A stretch of 64,000 nt of DNA from Linanthus parryae (GCA_023055425.1 JALGPY010000001.1:31981001-32045000), one strand, 5' to 3'; positions 11,146 through 24,500 are shown, numbered from the stretch's first letter. Numbers and translations: made by a program. Notes: generated by a model from the sequence alone, not told the origin.

Positions 11146-11460
11146 TTGACATCCCAAGTTGTTGCTCTATAAGAATTAGCTTCCTTTTTTATTCGATGTA
11201 ATCTTTTTATGAGTTTTATCTGTAATATTCTAATTTTGTTTCGACACAAGTTTACCCCTAGGTAAAGCAACTATAATATTAAAATAAAAAAATTATGAAA
11301 CTACTTGGTGTTCTTGAAACATGAAATTTTAATTTATTAGTTAAATGAGAAAGTATAATATAAAAATAAATTTGTCACATAACGCACAAGATAAGTAAGT
11401 GACTTTGTAAGAATGAAATGTTACTTTGTATAAATCATCCCCCTAACATAAAACCCATTG
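11146..11460. other. LINE duplication copy, MITE flank and plain intergenic DNA
   Basis: The first 15 bases are the second LINE target duplication and overlap the MITE flank repeat agttgttgct (11157-11166). From 11170 to 11455 I see AT-rich DNA without coding signals. The last bases (aaacccattgcatgtta) match the start of the window and mark where the duplicated POLA1 upstream region begins. Confidence 0.6.
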
Positions 11461-11467
11461 CATGTTA

Positions 11468-11822
11468 GGGCTGAGCACATGTCGGTTCACCCAGGTATTT
11501 CCTGATTTGGTAGGCCGAAGCGTTCTTCTAGGTTGAGCAAAGTTCCAACCCATCCCCAATCAAACAACGTTCAAATCTGGTAACTTCGGGTTCCTCGGGT
11601 TAGGGTTCAAGAAAAGTGGAGGAGATTAATATATATATATATATATGATTCAAGTTGATATCGGATTCAGCAATTTGGACCCGCGCCCCACCCGGTTCTT
11701 GGCGGGTCTGGGTTAAATCAACCCATACCCAATCATTAAATCAATTTTTTTCATCTTTTTCTCGATCGGTTCGGCTCGGACCGGTCGGGTTACTCGGGTT
11801 GTGCGGGTTTCTGCTCACCCCA
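11468..11822. mobile_element. MITE inserted upstream of POLA1, with empty site at window start
   Basis: A 355-bp insertion is flanked by the direct repeat attgcatgtta (11457-11467 and 11823-11833). Its ends are inverted repeats: gggctgagca, and tgctcacccc at the right. The duplicated promoter at 1-30 reads straight through as one attgcatgtta, so it preserves the empty site. The TIR type suggests hAT, whose duplications are 8 bp; part of the 11-bp repeat may be chance. The interior has repeated cgggtt/ccggtcggg strings and an (AT)n run near 11631-11646. There is no transposase. Confidence 0.8.
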
Positions 11823-11934
11823 ATTGCATGTTATGTTTCCAAAATTAAAGGGCCGACCCATGTTATGTAATTGGATTGGACATTAAAAGATATGGTCATA
11901 TGGATATAATGGGCTTTACGAAAATGTCATAAAA

Positions 11935-12313
11935 CTAGAGTATTGCCCATGCCCGAGGGCATTATCCCTAAGTTGGATAGTTTTAAAATTCAGATGTGCT
12001 TTTTTAAAATGAATTTAGAGGTGTTAACCAAAAATTAAATTTACAAATGTGGTGAAAAAAAAATAAAAAAAACAACTTCCAAGTACGGAAAGAGAATTAT
12101 AATGGACGTGAGAATCACTCACAACCTATCTCCTATTAGTTAGGGATGTAGTTGAAAAAACATCTCTCCTATTAGTTAGGGATGTCCAATGAGAGTGGAT
12201 AGTTAGAAATGTACTTGTAATAAGTAGGTGAGATCTAATGGTGGGAATGTGGTTGATTCAATCGAACGGTTGAAAAATCATAAGTTAGTTAAACCATGCT
12301 ATTTTATAATATA
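11935..12313. mobile_element. Unclassified insertion in the POLA1 upstream region
   Basis: Alignment by eye with the copy at 60-95 shows continuous matching sequence on both sides (gggctttac... and agggctttatatgatccgcc) and about 380 extra bases here. It starts near cataaaactagagtattgcc and ends near ttttataatatagat. I found no convincing inverted repeats or coding. Inside are two copies of a tctcctattagttagggatg segment (about 12129 and 12165). It could be an insertion after the duplication or a deletion in the old copy; insertion is more likely given the clean join. Confidence 0.5.
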
Positions 12314-12358
12314 GATAGGGCTTTATATGATCCGCCTTTTTGAGTTTTCACCCTCCCA

Positions 12359-12390
12359 CTGGCGCCAAAATTGCCAAATCTCCCGCCAAA
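12359..12390 (-). promoter_or_regulatory. Two E2F-type sites in the POLA1 promoter
   Basis: Two matches to the E2F consensus lie about 120-150 bases upstream of the start codon: ggcgccaaaa at 12361-12370 (TTTTGGCGCC on the other strand) and tcccgccaaa at 12381-12390 (TTTGGCGGGA on the other strand). E2F-DP complexes activate replication genes at G1/S in plants, so their presence fits the identity of the gene. No binding data can be read from sequence. Confidence 0.7.
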
Positions 12391-12403
12391 TCTCTGTCAC
12401 TCT

Positions 12404-12414
12404 GATTTATATGG
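12404..12414 (+). promoter_or_regulatory. Probable TATA box of POLA1
   Basis: The string gatttatatgg lies about 100 bases upstream of the ATG, directly below the E2F sites. A start of transcription about 30 bases downstream would fall near the GA repeat. The same string (taatttatatgg) is kept in the duplicate at about 164-175. Confidence 0.5.
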
Positions 12415-12439
12415 AGGTGTACACCACAATAGTGTCTAT

Positions 12440-12441
<2 letters not shown>

Positions 12442-12478
<37 letters not shown>
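12442..12478 (+). repeat. (GA)n microsatellite in the POLA1 5' UTR
   Basis: A near-perfect GA dinucleotide run lies about 35 bases upstream of the start codon. The duplicate has a shorter, interrupted run at about 206-225. GA tracts are common in plant 5' UTRs and are length-variable. Confidence 0.85.
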
Positions 12479-12510
12479 TTTCAGAAATAGAGTCTGAAAT
12501 CGAGATTAAA

Positions 12511-15500
12511 ATGGCGGATTTGCAGCCAGAAGATGCCGGAAGGAGAGGGAGTCGGAGGAGCCGAGCATCCACCAACGACGGGACTCGCTTAGCGGCCCTC
12601 CAGCGCCTCCGGAGGGACCGAAGCGGCGACCGCCGCAGGGCCGAGGTGAAAATGGAAGACCCGATCTACGACACCGTCGAGGAGGACGAGTACGACAAGC
12701 TCGTCGCGAAACGAAAAGAGGATTTCAAGGGCTTCATCGTCGACGACAACGGCCTCGGCTACGGCGACGAAGGCGAGGAAGAGGATTGGTCTCAGGCCGG
12801 TGGGCCCATCTCCTCCGACGAATCCGGAGGCGAAAATGAGAGACCTAAAAAGAAGAAAGGAGCGGAGAAGAAAGTTCCGGTCAGGAAGCCCATCGATCCG
12901 ACGTCGTTAGTGGGTAAGCAAAACCTCTCTAGTATGTTCAATACTTCGGTTTTTAAGAGGAATAACGACAATAGAGTGAAGAATTCGTCGAGTGGTAGCT
13001 TAGTTGATGATCTTATTGCTGAATTTGCTCCCGATAAGTCTGACCTTGAGAAACGACAGAGGGCTCGGCTGAAGAGTCAACATTTTCCGATCTCAATGCC
13101 GCCGCCGCCGCCACCGCCGTCGGTGGAATTAATGAGTCGCGGCGACATGGATAGAAAGCCCTCAATCAGTAGCAAACAATTTGTGACTAGTGAGGAGAAA
13201 TCTGAAATGGGCAATGAGAGTGATTTGCCAATGGAGACTGAGAATGGGCTAGATTTGGATTCTAGTGAGGTTGTGACTGAGTCTCTAACCAATGGGAGTA
13301 TGGCTGATGCTGTTCCTGATGATGATATAATTGAGGGTAATGGCATTGAATTGAAGCCGGAGGGTACTCGGGTAGCGGAGGAGGGGGGTTTTGTACTTAA
13401 TGCGACGATCAATGAGATTAAGGATCCGGCAGCGTGTGCGACTGCCGGGTGGCAGGCAGTTGTAAATGCAGGAAATGGGAGCGCAGTATGTGATGTGGCG
13501 GAGACAGTCACTAGTTTGAATGGAAAGCTGAATTTCAACTTGCAACCGGATGGCTCACTACCTTTCTACATACTCGATGCTTACGAAGAGTACTATGGTG
13601 CTAACATGGGTAATCTTTATCTATTTGGGAAGGTATGCTATTATCTCTCATAATTCATCTTTAAAGTTTTAGTTTCACCTCATTGCCTAAACATATTGAG
13701 TAGTTAGTTTCGGATCATGGATGAAAAAGGCTGTAGTACACTGGAACAATAACATAGTTGTCAAAATCTTACGATTCAGGATTCGTATCCTACAATTCGA
13801 CTTGATTCACCCATGAAACGATGTGAATCCCTCAGTGAATCTTTAATGGACAAAATTATTTGAATCCCGATTCAAGTGTCCAAATCTTAAGTCAGTTGCG
13901 ATTCAGACCGATTCTACGATTCACCTTCGATCCATGTGAAAGTCTAATTGAGTTGCAGCATCATTTTATGAAATAATACTTCCTACGTTACTTCCTATAT
14001 TTTGTATCTGTTTTGCAACATGCATTTGTTTTAAATTAGTAATGCATTTTTTTTCAAGTACAAGACCAGTAGTTTTCTGTTATTTTCAATCTCCTTGGCA
14101 TCTTGTAGTTACTTACCCACATGCCTATCTATATCTAGATTGTTCTTTATCTTATAAATGTGTGCAACTCCTAATCACTAGTTATGGATGCAAGTTTCCA
14201 TCAATTTAAGCTTTCTATTATTAAAAATATGATGTTCAATAATGTTATAGCTTCATGAAATATTTTATTTTATCTACATAAAAATATTGCAAGCTGAATC
14301 TTTACGATTCCCGATTCAATTGGATTTACGATTCAGTGAATGTGAATTTCGATTCACTGTCTGAATCCCGATTTGACAACTATGACTGGAAAACCACTTC
14401 TTTATGAGTGTAAGTTGTATATGCAGCTTCTGTGAATTTCTGCCTCTCTTGTTTTACATGATAGTGAAATTTTAATTGTGCTGATTCAGCTATTTTCTTT
14501 GAGTCTGGATACACTACTGTGATTAGTTTTAGTGTCTATGCCATGGTTTCTTTGATGTGTTGCACACCATTATCTTAACAATCTTGAACATTTGATGGTT
14601 GACATCTGTCACTCTAATCTAGGTCAAAGTGGAAAGTACATATAGCAGTTGTTGTGTTGTTGTTAAGAACATGCAAAGATGTGTCTACGCCATCCCTCGC
14701 AGTTCAGTGTTCCCAGAAGATGTAATTATGAAGCTTGAAAATGATGTGAAGGAAGCACGGATTTCTCGTTCATCGTTCATAAGAGAACTGCAGGTAACTC
14801 GATTGCTATAGCATACTTCATACATGTTTGTACTTCAATGATTCCTCTTGTTTGTTGACATACCACCACTGTTTTCTCTGCAGGAGATGGCATCTGGATT
14901 AAAGACAGAAATTAGAAAAGAATTAATGGATCGCAATGTATCAACTTTTAGCATGAAACCGGTTAAGGTGTGATATTTTTCATTGTCAGCACATCCAACT
15001 TTTTTAGTAATATTTATTGTAGCTCATGTAGTTACTTGCCAAATCACAGAGAAATTATGCTTTTGAGCAATCCGAGCAATCCAACATACCTTTGGGGCAG
15101 TACACCGTCCTCAAGGTCAACTATCCTTTTAAGGTAAGCTTATAGACTTCTAAGCATCCTGTTTGCCGTTCAATGACGTCTTTCAGTTGCTGCTGAGTAA
15201 TTGTACTTTCTTTCGTCATGAACTCGTGATAGTATTTGAACCAATTAATTCTAATTGCAGGATCCGCCACTTCCTTCGGACCTCAAGGGAGAAAGCTTTT
15301 CTGCTTTGCTTGGAACTCATAGCAGGTAAAAGTTATTAATACAATTGTGTCAATCTCATGCTATGGCGCGATTTCTTTTCCAGTATATCTCCTTGTGTGC
15401 AGTGGATGGTAGTGGGTGTTTCTGAAAACAAGGTCTAACAAATAATCCATCAGCTAAAAAGCATTCTCTCTGTTACAATCTGAAACTTATAAGTGGTTTA

Positions 15501-18500
15501 GATGTAAAATATCGCTATTGAGTAATAGGAAAGAGATTGTGGCTGACACGACATTAGCTCTCATGTTCGAATGCTTAAGCTTTTTCTGCAGTACCAACTT
15601 CACGCTTAGCTACTCCTTTTATGAATGGGTAGTTTGTAATCAGGGTTCTATCTTCACGTTTCTGAATGGGGCTCTCTCCAATCCATATATTAAGGAGAGA
15701 GAGTTCTGCATACCGACTGGATTAGGTGTCCCAATACAGTTTTCCTTTCCTTCTAGATATTAGCGTTATCCTGAGCTTCTCCTATGCTTATCAGCTGTGT
15801 GGGTTGAAATTGTAAATGTCCCCTTAGCAGAAATAATAACATTGACCTCTGATTTAGTAGTATAATGGTACACCCTCCTTCTTGTCCTTCTGTTCTGCTA
15901 CTTCTGAGCTAATGAGGGTAAAAGTCTTAAGAGCCTGCAGGTGGAAACAGTTTGCATACTCTTGTTTTTTTTTTCATGTACCATAGCTATCAGCTATTAA
16001 CATCTATTATTTTCTCATACTTGTTTCTAACAACGAAACTTGTTTGCATAATTGCTATAGTGCTTTGGAGCATTTTCTCATTAAGAGGAAGATAAAGGGA
16101 CCTTCCTGGCTATCAGTTTCAAAATTCTCCACCCGTCCAGCAGCGCAGTTGGTAATGGGCAGTTTGTCATTCCTTGGACATTCAAGTATTCTCAGACTGA
16201 AATTTACTTTGCCATAACAGTGTGGATGTGTTCTGGGCAGGTAAGCTGGTGTAAGTATGAGATTATTGTTGAATGCCCCAAAGATGTAAAGGTGTCGACT
16301 TCCTCGGATAAGCCTCCTCCAGTTGTTGCCACAGCAATAAATCTGAAAACTATCCTCAGTGAGAAACACAATGGAAGTGAAATTGTATCTGCATCCATAA
16401 TCTGTTGTCCCAATGCCAAGGTAAAGTCTAGAGTCGGATACCATAATTTATACTTGCTGACCTTTCTATAATAGTCACTGTTTTATAGTTCTTTGTTAAC
16501 TACTTGTTTGAACTTTTAATAAATTCAAAATATATCTTCAGAAATAGACATGGTGAAGAACTTAGGAAATCAAAGCTCTCTGGAAGCAATTGCAGTAATG
16601 TTAGGCTAGATGTCTGCAATGTAACATGTTGTTCAAATCATAGTCGATGGCTTCAAATATGATTTCATCCACAATGTTTTGTCATGGCTTTATATGTGCA
16701 CTAGTGAATTCGTTTTTCCTTTCCACTTTTACATTAGATTGGACATATTATTCGGCAGTTGGCTTGGGTGAGGTTGTACATTCTTTTCACTCGACACTTG
16801 TTTGGGTTTTAGTGATATTGAAGTGTTGTAACCGTAAACATATACTTCCTCTGTCCCAAAATAATCGTCGGGGTGTACTTTTCTCAAAGTTTAGGAGTTT
16901 GCCTTTGACTTAAAAAGTTACTCAATTGTTTGGTCACACATGCCTCTTTTTCTTGAAAACTGATGAATTTGGAAAGATAAAGAGGGGATGTAGGGAACTA
17001 AAGTGAAGACATCGGCAACCTTTTCAAAATAGGACTATAACTTGTGATAATAAAAATGGCACGGATGGAGTGATAAGACCAACAAAATATTTTCCTTGAA
17101 TGGTATTCATGCTGCGGTCTTGAAACTTTCAACCTCCAGGAATTGGTCATGAAGGCTGGGGGGGGGGGAGGGAGGGAGGGGGGGGGGGTGCGACTTTGAT
17201 CAGCTTGCCCACTTCAAGGAGCTTTGCTATCTTCTCCAATGCACAATATCTTTTCAGATCAGCAACCAAACCTACCACCTACAAAGTATTCCCCATTGGA
17301 ATAAGCATCAGTCACTTGGCTGCTTTCAGCATTTGTGAACCTTTTGCATTGCCAAGATTATCAAGTAGTTTTATCTGTAGATGATTTCACTGTAAATGAT
17401 CAACCGAATCGACCACCTACAAAGTTTGCTAAGTATTCCCCCTTGGAACATCACAAATCATTTGGCTGCTTCCAGCATTTGTGAACCTTTTGCATTGCCA
17501 ATATTGTCAAGTAGTTATAATCTTTTTACAAGTAACTTTATTTTATTCTGTTTTTATCTGTGGTTGACTTAACTGTAAACTTGTTTGTTCTAGTTTGTAT
17601 TACTAAATTGTTCTTCTCCACTTAGATGAGCTTTATAAATGTGTTATTTCAGATTGACCAGCCAACATTAGATTCAGAATGGACTAAACCTGGCATGCTT
17701 AGACATTTTACTGTTACTCGCAAGCTTGAGGGAGGCATTTTTCCAACGGGGTTTTCTAACGAGGTCAAGGTCAGGAATTCAAAGACCGGAGCAAATGTCA
17801 TTAGTACTGAAAGCAGGCAGGTTATTCTGTTCATTTTAGCTAGCACTTCATGAGGATTTTGATTTGTTTTTGTGTGCGGCATCATTTTCCACTTTCATTC
17901 ACATAACTACTGCATCTTTATATATCGCTTCTTTGTTGAATTGCAGTGAGAGAGCTCTGATAAACCGTCTGATGGTTGAGTTACATAAATGGGACAGCGA
18001 CATCCTAGTTGGGCACAATATTTCTGGATTTGATCTTGATGTTCTACTTCATAGAGCCCAGGTGAGAAGACCACTGAACTTATTTTCGTTCAACCAACGG
18101 AATAAGCCGTATATTTATATTGTGGCTCTGCTACTAAGAACTGAGTTCCCATCATTGATCGAAGAATTACTGCGTGATCCGCCTTACTGATCACGTTCAT
18201 AGAAATTATATTTATCTGATTTACGTAGTGCTGTCAGGCAAATTTTGTGTACTTCAGTCATTTAGAAATTTTGCATATCAGCCACAAAGTATATCACAAT
18301 GTTATCCCGCTCATTGCATATTCAGATTGGTCCATCTATCTTAGATGGTCATGCATCTTATTCTTTGAATTGGCAGGCCTGCAAAGTGTCAAGCAACATG
18401 TGGTCAAAAATAGGCCGCCTGAAGCGTTCTGTGATGCCTAAGCTTACTAAAGGAAACACAATTTTTGGATCTGGTGCAAGTCCAGGTATCATGTCATGCA

Positions 18501-21500
18501 TCGCAGGGAGACTTCTGTGTGATACATATTTGAGTTCCCGTGATCTTTTGAAAGAGGTAAACTTGGAGAAAGTTGGTTATCCAAAAGCCATTTGGCTATC
18601 ATGGAATAAGTTTTATCTTATGGTAGTTGGTATTTTCAGGTCAGTTACTCTTTAACACAACTAGCTAAGAGTCAATTAAAGAAAGATCGGAAGGAGATTG
18701 CTCCGCACAACATTCACTCGATGTTTCAAAGATCCGAATCTCTTATGGAACTTGTACGTACTTATTCTTTCCTTGACACATAATTCATATGTTCATGGTT
18801 TCAAATTGTCGTATAGGCTCACAGAATGACAAGGCTGCTCTGCGTAACAGGATCAGTAGTGTGAGGCCATGTTTATTGTGAATCGAATTGTCGTATAGGC
18901 TCACAGATTGGATGAGCCACTAAGAATTATGAGAACCATATGCAAACATGTCTTCACATTTTCTGCCACATAATAGTTTTTTTTTTCTAATGCTGCAGTC
19001 AAGGTTGTAAACCATTTACATACTCTTGTTGTTCCAAATCCTGATTCAATAGGGACTTCCTATTCCACATCTATTAATTGAATGCAAATAAGATGAAACC
19101 CGTATTGACTCTCCATCATCTAGCCCATTATGCATTGTCAATGGTCGTCATGGGGACATTTCATTTCTGTCGCTGTAATGATGCCATGCTATGGCCTTAC
19201 CTTTTTTTTTTTTAATTAATACAAGAACATTATTTATGTATCATACATCTATGGGGAGGGAGGGGGACAAAGCTAGGGCTTGGACCCTTGATCTCATGAA
19301 AGGACACACTTGCTTTAACCACTTGAGCTGGGTATTAGGTTCCATATTATGGCCTTTCATATTCATTGATTTGTATCAGCCTAAATGATACTGTCCTATA
19401 TGCTATACCTGTACCATGGTTGAATTCTTGTGCAGCTACTAATAGTTGTCATGTGAAACGACCTTTTTACATTTATATTCGGTATTAAAAGCTGGTTGTA
19501 AAGAAAAATAATCCCTCTTCAGAGATCTTCTTGTCGAATTGTCATGGCCATCGAGCAAGCAAGGTTTATTAAGGCCAATTAACTCGATATTTGAGTCATT
19601 AAATTCTCATTTTGAGAGCAATACATCATCAGAGTTTGATTTAATGATGCCAGCCTCACTGGTTTTTGTGACGATAAGGTCAAAGTAACAGCGTTCGAAT
19701 AGCATCAATTTGTGAGTTGTGCCTAATATGTACATTTCCTTGAAATGTCTCTTCATGTGTTCTCATAGTTTAACCTTTATGTCAGATTGAATGTAGCCAG
19801 ACAGATGCATGGTTATCAATGGGACTCATGTTTCGCTTGAATGTCCTTCCTCTAACAAGGCAGCTAACTATTCTCAGTGGTAATCTCTGGGGCAAAACTC
19901 TGCAGGTAAAATTTTGCACATGGTTTTAATTATCTGTTCTAAATATCTGATGCCCGTACAAAAGATTCTCAGAAGTAATTATATGAATTTAGGGAGCAAG
20001 GGCACAACGAGTGGAATATCTTTTGCTACATGCATTCCATGCAAAGAAATATATGGTCCCAGACAAGCTTTCTCCTCGTTCGAAGGAAACAAAATTAACA
20101 AAACGTAAAGTTAATCAGGGTGCTGTTGACGGAGATAATGATGATGCTATCGACAATCCTGAGAATGATGTACCAGACAGAGAGAATAGTAAAGCCAAAA
20201 AAGGCCCCTCTTATTCTGGTGGATTAGTCTTGGAGCCCAAAAGAGGATTTTACGACAAGTATATTCTTCTACTGGACTTCAACAGTCTTTATCCTTCTAT
20301 CATTCAGGTAAATTGGAGCAGTTTACTCTTTGATCTCATTGTTGATCAGAAACCAATATGTGTAATCATCTTGTTTGTTTAAACAGGAATATAATATTTG
20401 TTTTACAACTGTCGAAAGATCTGCTGAAGGAGTTTACCATTTACCGTCAAATGACAAAATTCCTGGAGTTCTACCTCAGGTATTTTCTGATATTTATGTT
20501 ATAGCGTCATATCTGGTCTCACATACCGGTCATGGACATTTCCAGTATATACAAAGAAATACTTTAGTTTAAGATGAGGCCTTTCTGATTTCTCATCTTC
20601 TATCTAGGCTAGAGCTAATTTATGGAGAATAACTCGTACATATGCTAGATAAGTGTGATTTCAGATGGTAAACTTTATTTCTATGTATTAAGATGTTGCT
20701 GAATTTTAACATAGTAAACATGCAAGCCAAATTTTGCTCACATTCTAGCTTGTCACTACCAACGACAGACATCCAGATGAATATCATATATATGGGTATT
20801 ATTGGAATTTCAGTATGCTGATGACCAATCCAAAAATCGTCAAAAGTTGAGATTTGCTGTTCCTCTGGATGCCTGTAAATGGTAGTTCTCACTTCTCAGT
20901 TTAGACATAAACATGTCCACTGCACTTGCAAGTAATACATCAATCCTGTAACTAACAAAATGGCTAGAAGGAAGTTACTCATTTCTTGTATATTTCAAAT
21001 GGAGAGCTCAGATTTGTTTTAGCTAACTATATTATTGGGAAGATTAGTCTTTGTTGGGAAAAGGCTTGCGAATGAAAAAAAAGGCTTTGTTGGGAGAGGC
21101 AAAACCCACTTCAGTAATCTCTATGCTCGGGAGGATTAGTCTCTGGCTTTCGGCTAGAGGACACTGCCCGGTTCACCCATATATATAGATGTATATTTCA
21201 AGAAAGCTCATATTACAGAAAATGATCGCTTTGTTAGGAACTACAAGATAATACATAGAATCTTGGCACCGTTAGAAAGAATTCAAATTGCTATGGTAAA
21301 CATCTGATTTGGTAATGCTGAATGCTATATCAGTAAACAAATAAAATTACCTATAATTTCATTGATGCAGAACCTCCCCTAGCTGAGCCACTAATTAACT
21401 GGCTGAATAGGGTATCGATTACCTTACAATTAACCATAATAACCAACACCAGCACTTGTATGTGTTTACCTGAGACTGTCTCCAGTGGGATTGAAGGCAT

Positions 21501-24500
21501 GATTTCCCGGTTTTACTGCCCATTTTTGGTTTCACTTCTACTGCATGGCCGCCTTGATGGTAGAAATGATAGAATAAATAACTTTGTTGCTGTGTTGACT
21601 AGATGGTGGATATTCTTGGCCGTCTTTGCCTATAATAAATATCTAGATAGGTGTGAGATACAAAGCCAGGTAACACTGGATGAAGCTCGAAGTGGGTTTG
21701 AGGTAACACATAATGTATCACGTAAAACCCAGTGAATTGACAGTTTTGTACCATAGAATGACCCTTTTAACATGTATCATTGTATGATGCAAGTTGAAGA
21801 GTGGATGGTATAGTTATATAATGTTTCCTTTGTGATAATTAATATTTTGTAATCAGTTTATCTATGCCACACTGTTTTCTTTTGCAAGATACATGCTATC
21901 ATTTGCATTGATCATACCATTAAATAAATATATACTATATTGTTATGTTATTCTTCCAATATCATACCACCATAGCTTGCACTCTATGCGAGGTCATTAA
22001 TCACTATATTCTCAGTCTGCATTTATCTTCTTCGAGCAAAAAGTTGTATCTTTTAGTCGAATAAACCAATGAAAATTCTCTTGTCAGCAATCAGCTTATC
22101 GTATCTGCTTTTGTGAGATTTCTTATTCTAGTTCAGGTCATATGAGAAAATCCAGAGCTTGTGACTTTATTTAGTTGGTCATAAGTTTGAGTCCCTTCTA
22201 CAAGTTCTGCAGTATAACTAATAAGATAGAATGCTCCTTCAGTGAGACTAAATATTAGCTTACTGACTGAGGATCTTTTATTATAGTTGCTGAAAAACTT
22301 GGTAGAGAGGAGGAAATCTGTGAAAAGAGAGCTGCTAAAGCAGGCATCCAGTGTCGTAGCGGATCAATTACAAATCCAACAGCAAGCACTGAAACTGACT
22401 GCAAACAGGTATTGGCTTGTTGTTGTTTGACATTATGCATGTTTGTGTGTGTATTCGCGCGCGTACATATATATATATATATGTATGTTTATTTCTCCCC
22501 TCTCCCTCACTTAAGAAGTACATTACTCACTCTCTCATTTTTCAACATGCAGTATGTACGGTTGCCTTGGTTTCTCTAATTCTAGATTCTATGCCAAACC
22601 ACTTGCAGAGATGATCACACTTCAAGTAAACCTCTTAATGTCTCCTAATTTTTAAATTCTTCAGTCAGCAGAATATTGTTACACGTAAGTTCCTTATACC
22701 TGCAAATGAACTTCTGCAGGGAAGGGAGATCCTGCAAAATACTGTCGATCTAGTCCAAAACAAATTGAATTTAGAGGTTAGTTGTTCATATACTATCATG
22801 TTCTTCAGCTGCCGCTTCTGGTCTTCTTTTCTTGTCTTTTTCTGCCTTTAGTTTGACTTCTAGATCATCTAATGTCTTCCATCTGCCAGGTGATCTATGG
22901 AGATACAGATTCAATCATGATTTACAGTGGACTTGATGATGCAGAAAAAGCCGAGAAAATTTCCACGAGCGTCATTAAAGAGGTAAGCTGTTGATATGGT
23001 TTTGGATGTACTTTTTTATTTCTGAATATATCCATATGACCATCAATTATCAGAAGTCAGAACTGATTTCCTTTTTCTCATTCTGTATCAACTGAAATCA
23101 AGAATTCTTAATGCATCATCTGATTCAAATGTGTGTGACAACTAAGTCCTCAACTAATGTTTTGAACCAAATCTTAGCTATTAAGATATGATTTGAAGAG
23201 CTTTCAGCTGTTTTGCAAATCTTGACCACTAGGAGAATTTCAGCTCTTTATGCATGTAATCTACACGAGTCCTTAATTTTGGACAGTTCTGTTGCAACTG
23301 GATATGCTAAAATTAATTACCCTCGTTGACTTAGGTCAACCGTAAGTACAAGTGTTTGGAAATTGACCTGGATGGCTTGTACAAAAGAATGCTACTTCTT
23401 AAGAAAAAGAAATACGCAGCTGTCAAAGTGGTGAAAAAAGATGGAACATTATATGAGGTAACTTCTCAAATTATCTTTTGGACCAATTTAATTTAAATTG
23501 TCTGTTACAGTCTATGAGCTACTTGCAACCCTTTGTACAGGTTATTGAACGTAAAGGTCTAGATATGGTACGGCGTGATTGGAGCTTACTGTCAAAGCAA
23601 TTGGGAGATTTTTGCCTAGATCAGATATTATCTGGAGGGTGAGCTTTTCAGAACTGCGAGCTGTTTGCGCTTTTTGTTATCTGATAACTCCAAAATTAGT
23701 ATGGTTGCTTCAAAATTTTCATTTGCATGGTTATATAACAACAGGTCATGTGAAAATGTCGTGGAATCCATACACAGTGCTCTCATGAAGGTAAGATTGT
23801 CATATCAGCGTACATTTTGTTATTTGATCTGGGTTTCTTTCGTTTAATAAATTCTTCTTGAGAATTCCCTGCTGCATAACTATTAGTGCCAGAATATTTG
23901 GGCCACATTGCAATAAGAATACGTGTAGCCTTACGCCTCTAGCAAATAAATTAAGGGCTTATCAATCTAAAACTGTAATTTGCTTCAATTATCTGTAAGC
24001 TGGGCTCTTGTTTCACAGCTGCAACACATCAATAAACTATTGACCTAGTGCCATATAATAGGGGTTCAGTTTGCTCACGCTATGTGGCTATGGGTCTTAA
24101 TCTTCCCACTTCAAGTTTCCCCTCATGCAGATATTATGCTTTCTATTTCTCGCACTGCTTATAAAAAAGATTGGTTGCTAGTGTGGAATTTATTTGTATA
24201 TCTGTATTGGTTTGAACATCCTATTCTGCTTATTAATGTTTCACTGACATATTCTGGAATTCTGGCCCTAAGTTACCTGGAACGCGGATCGTTCCGATTC
24301 GTGGAACGGGAACGGGATCGCGGAACGCCATACCCTATGGAATTCGGTACGCCAGGGCTAGGCTTCTTTGGATACCTTTATAGCTGTTTTACCATTTATC
24401 GCAAATCATAAAGTGTAAAACTGCTCATTATATGTAATATATAAAAGTCAATACTCTAAAAATGGATGTAAATTAGCAAAATTCCTCCTTTTACATAGAT

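Noticed and set aside
13077..13545. Two minus-strand frames of 153 and 86 codons opposite POLA1 exon 1
   Set aside because: They are antisense to a clear exon with GC-rich codon use and show no family signature.
21040..21180. Possible SINE or tRNA-like element in intron 14
   Set aside because: A ggttcaccc string recalls a box B, but no box A, poly(A) tail or flank repeat was found.
24082..24411. 109-codon frame in intron 21 of POLA1
   Set aside because: It crosses a MITE end, has no family similarity and is spliced out.
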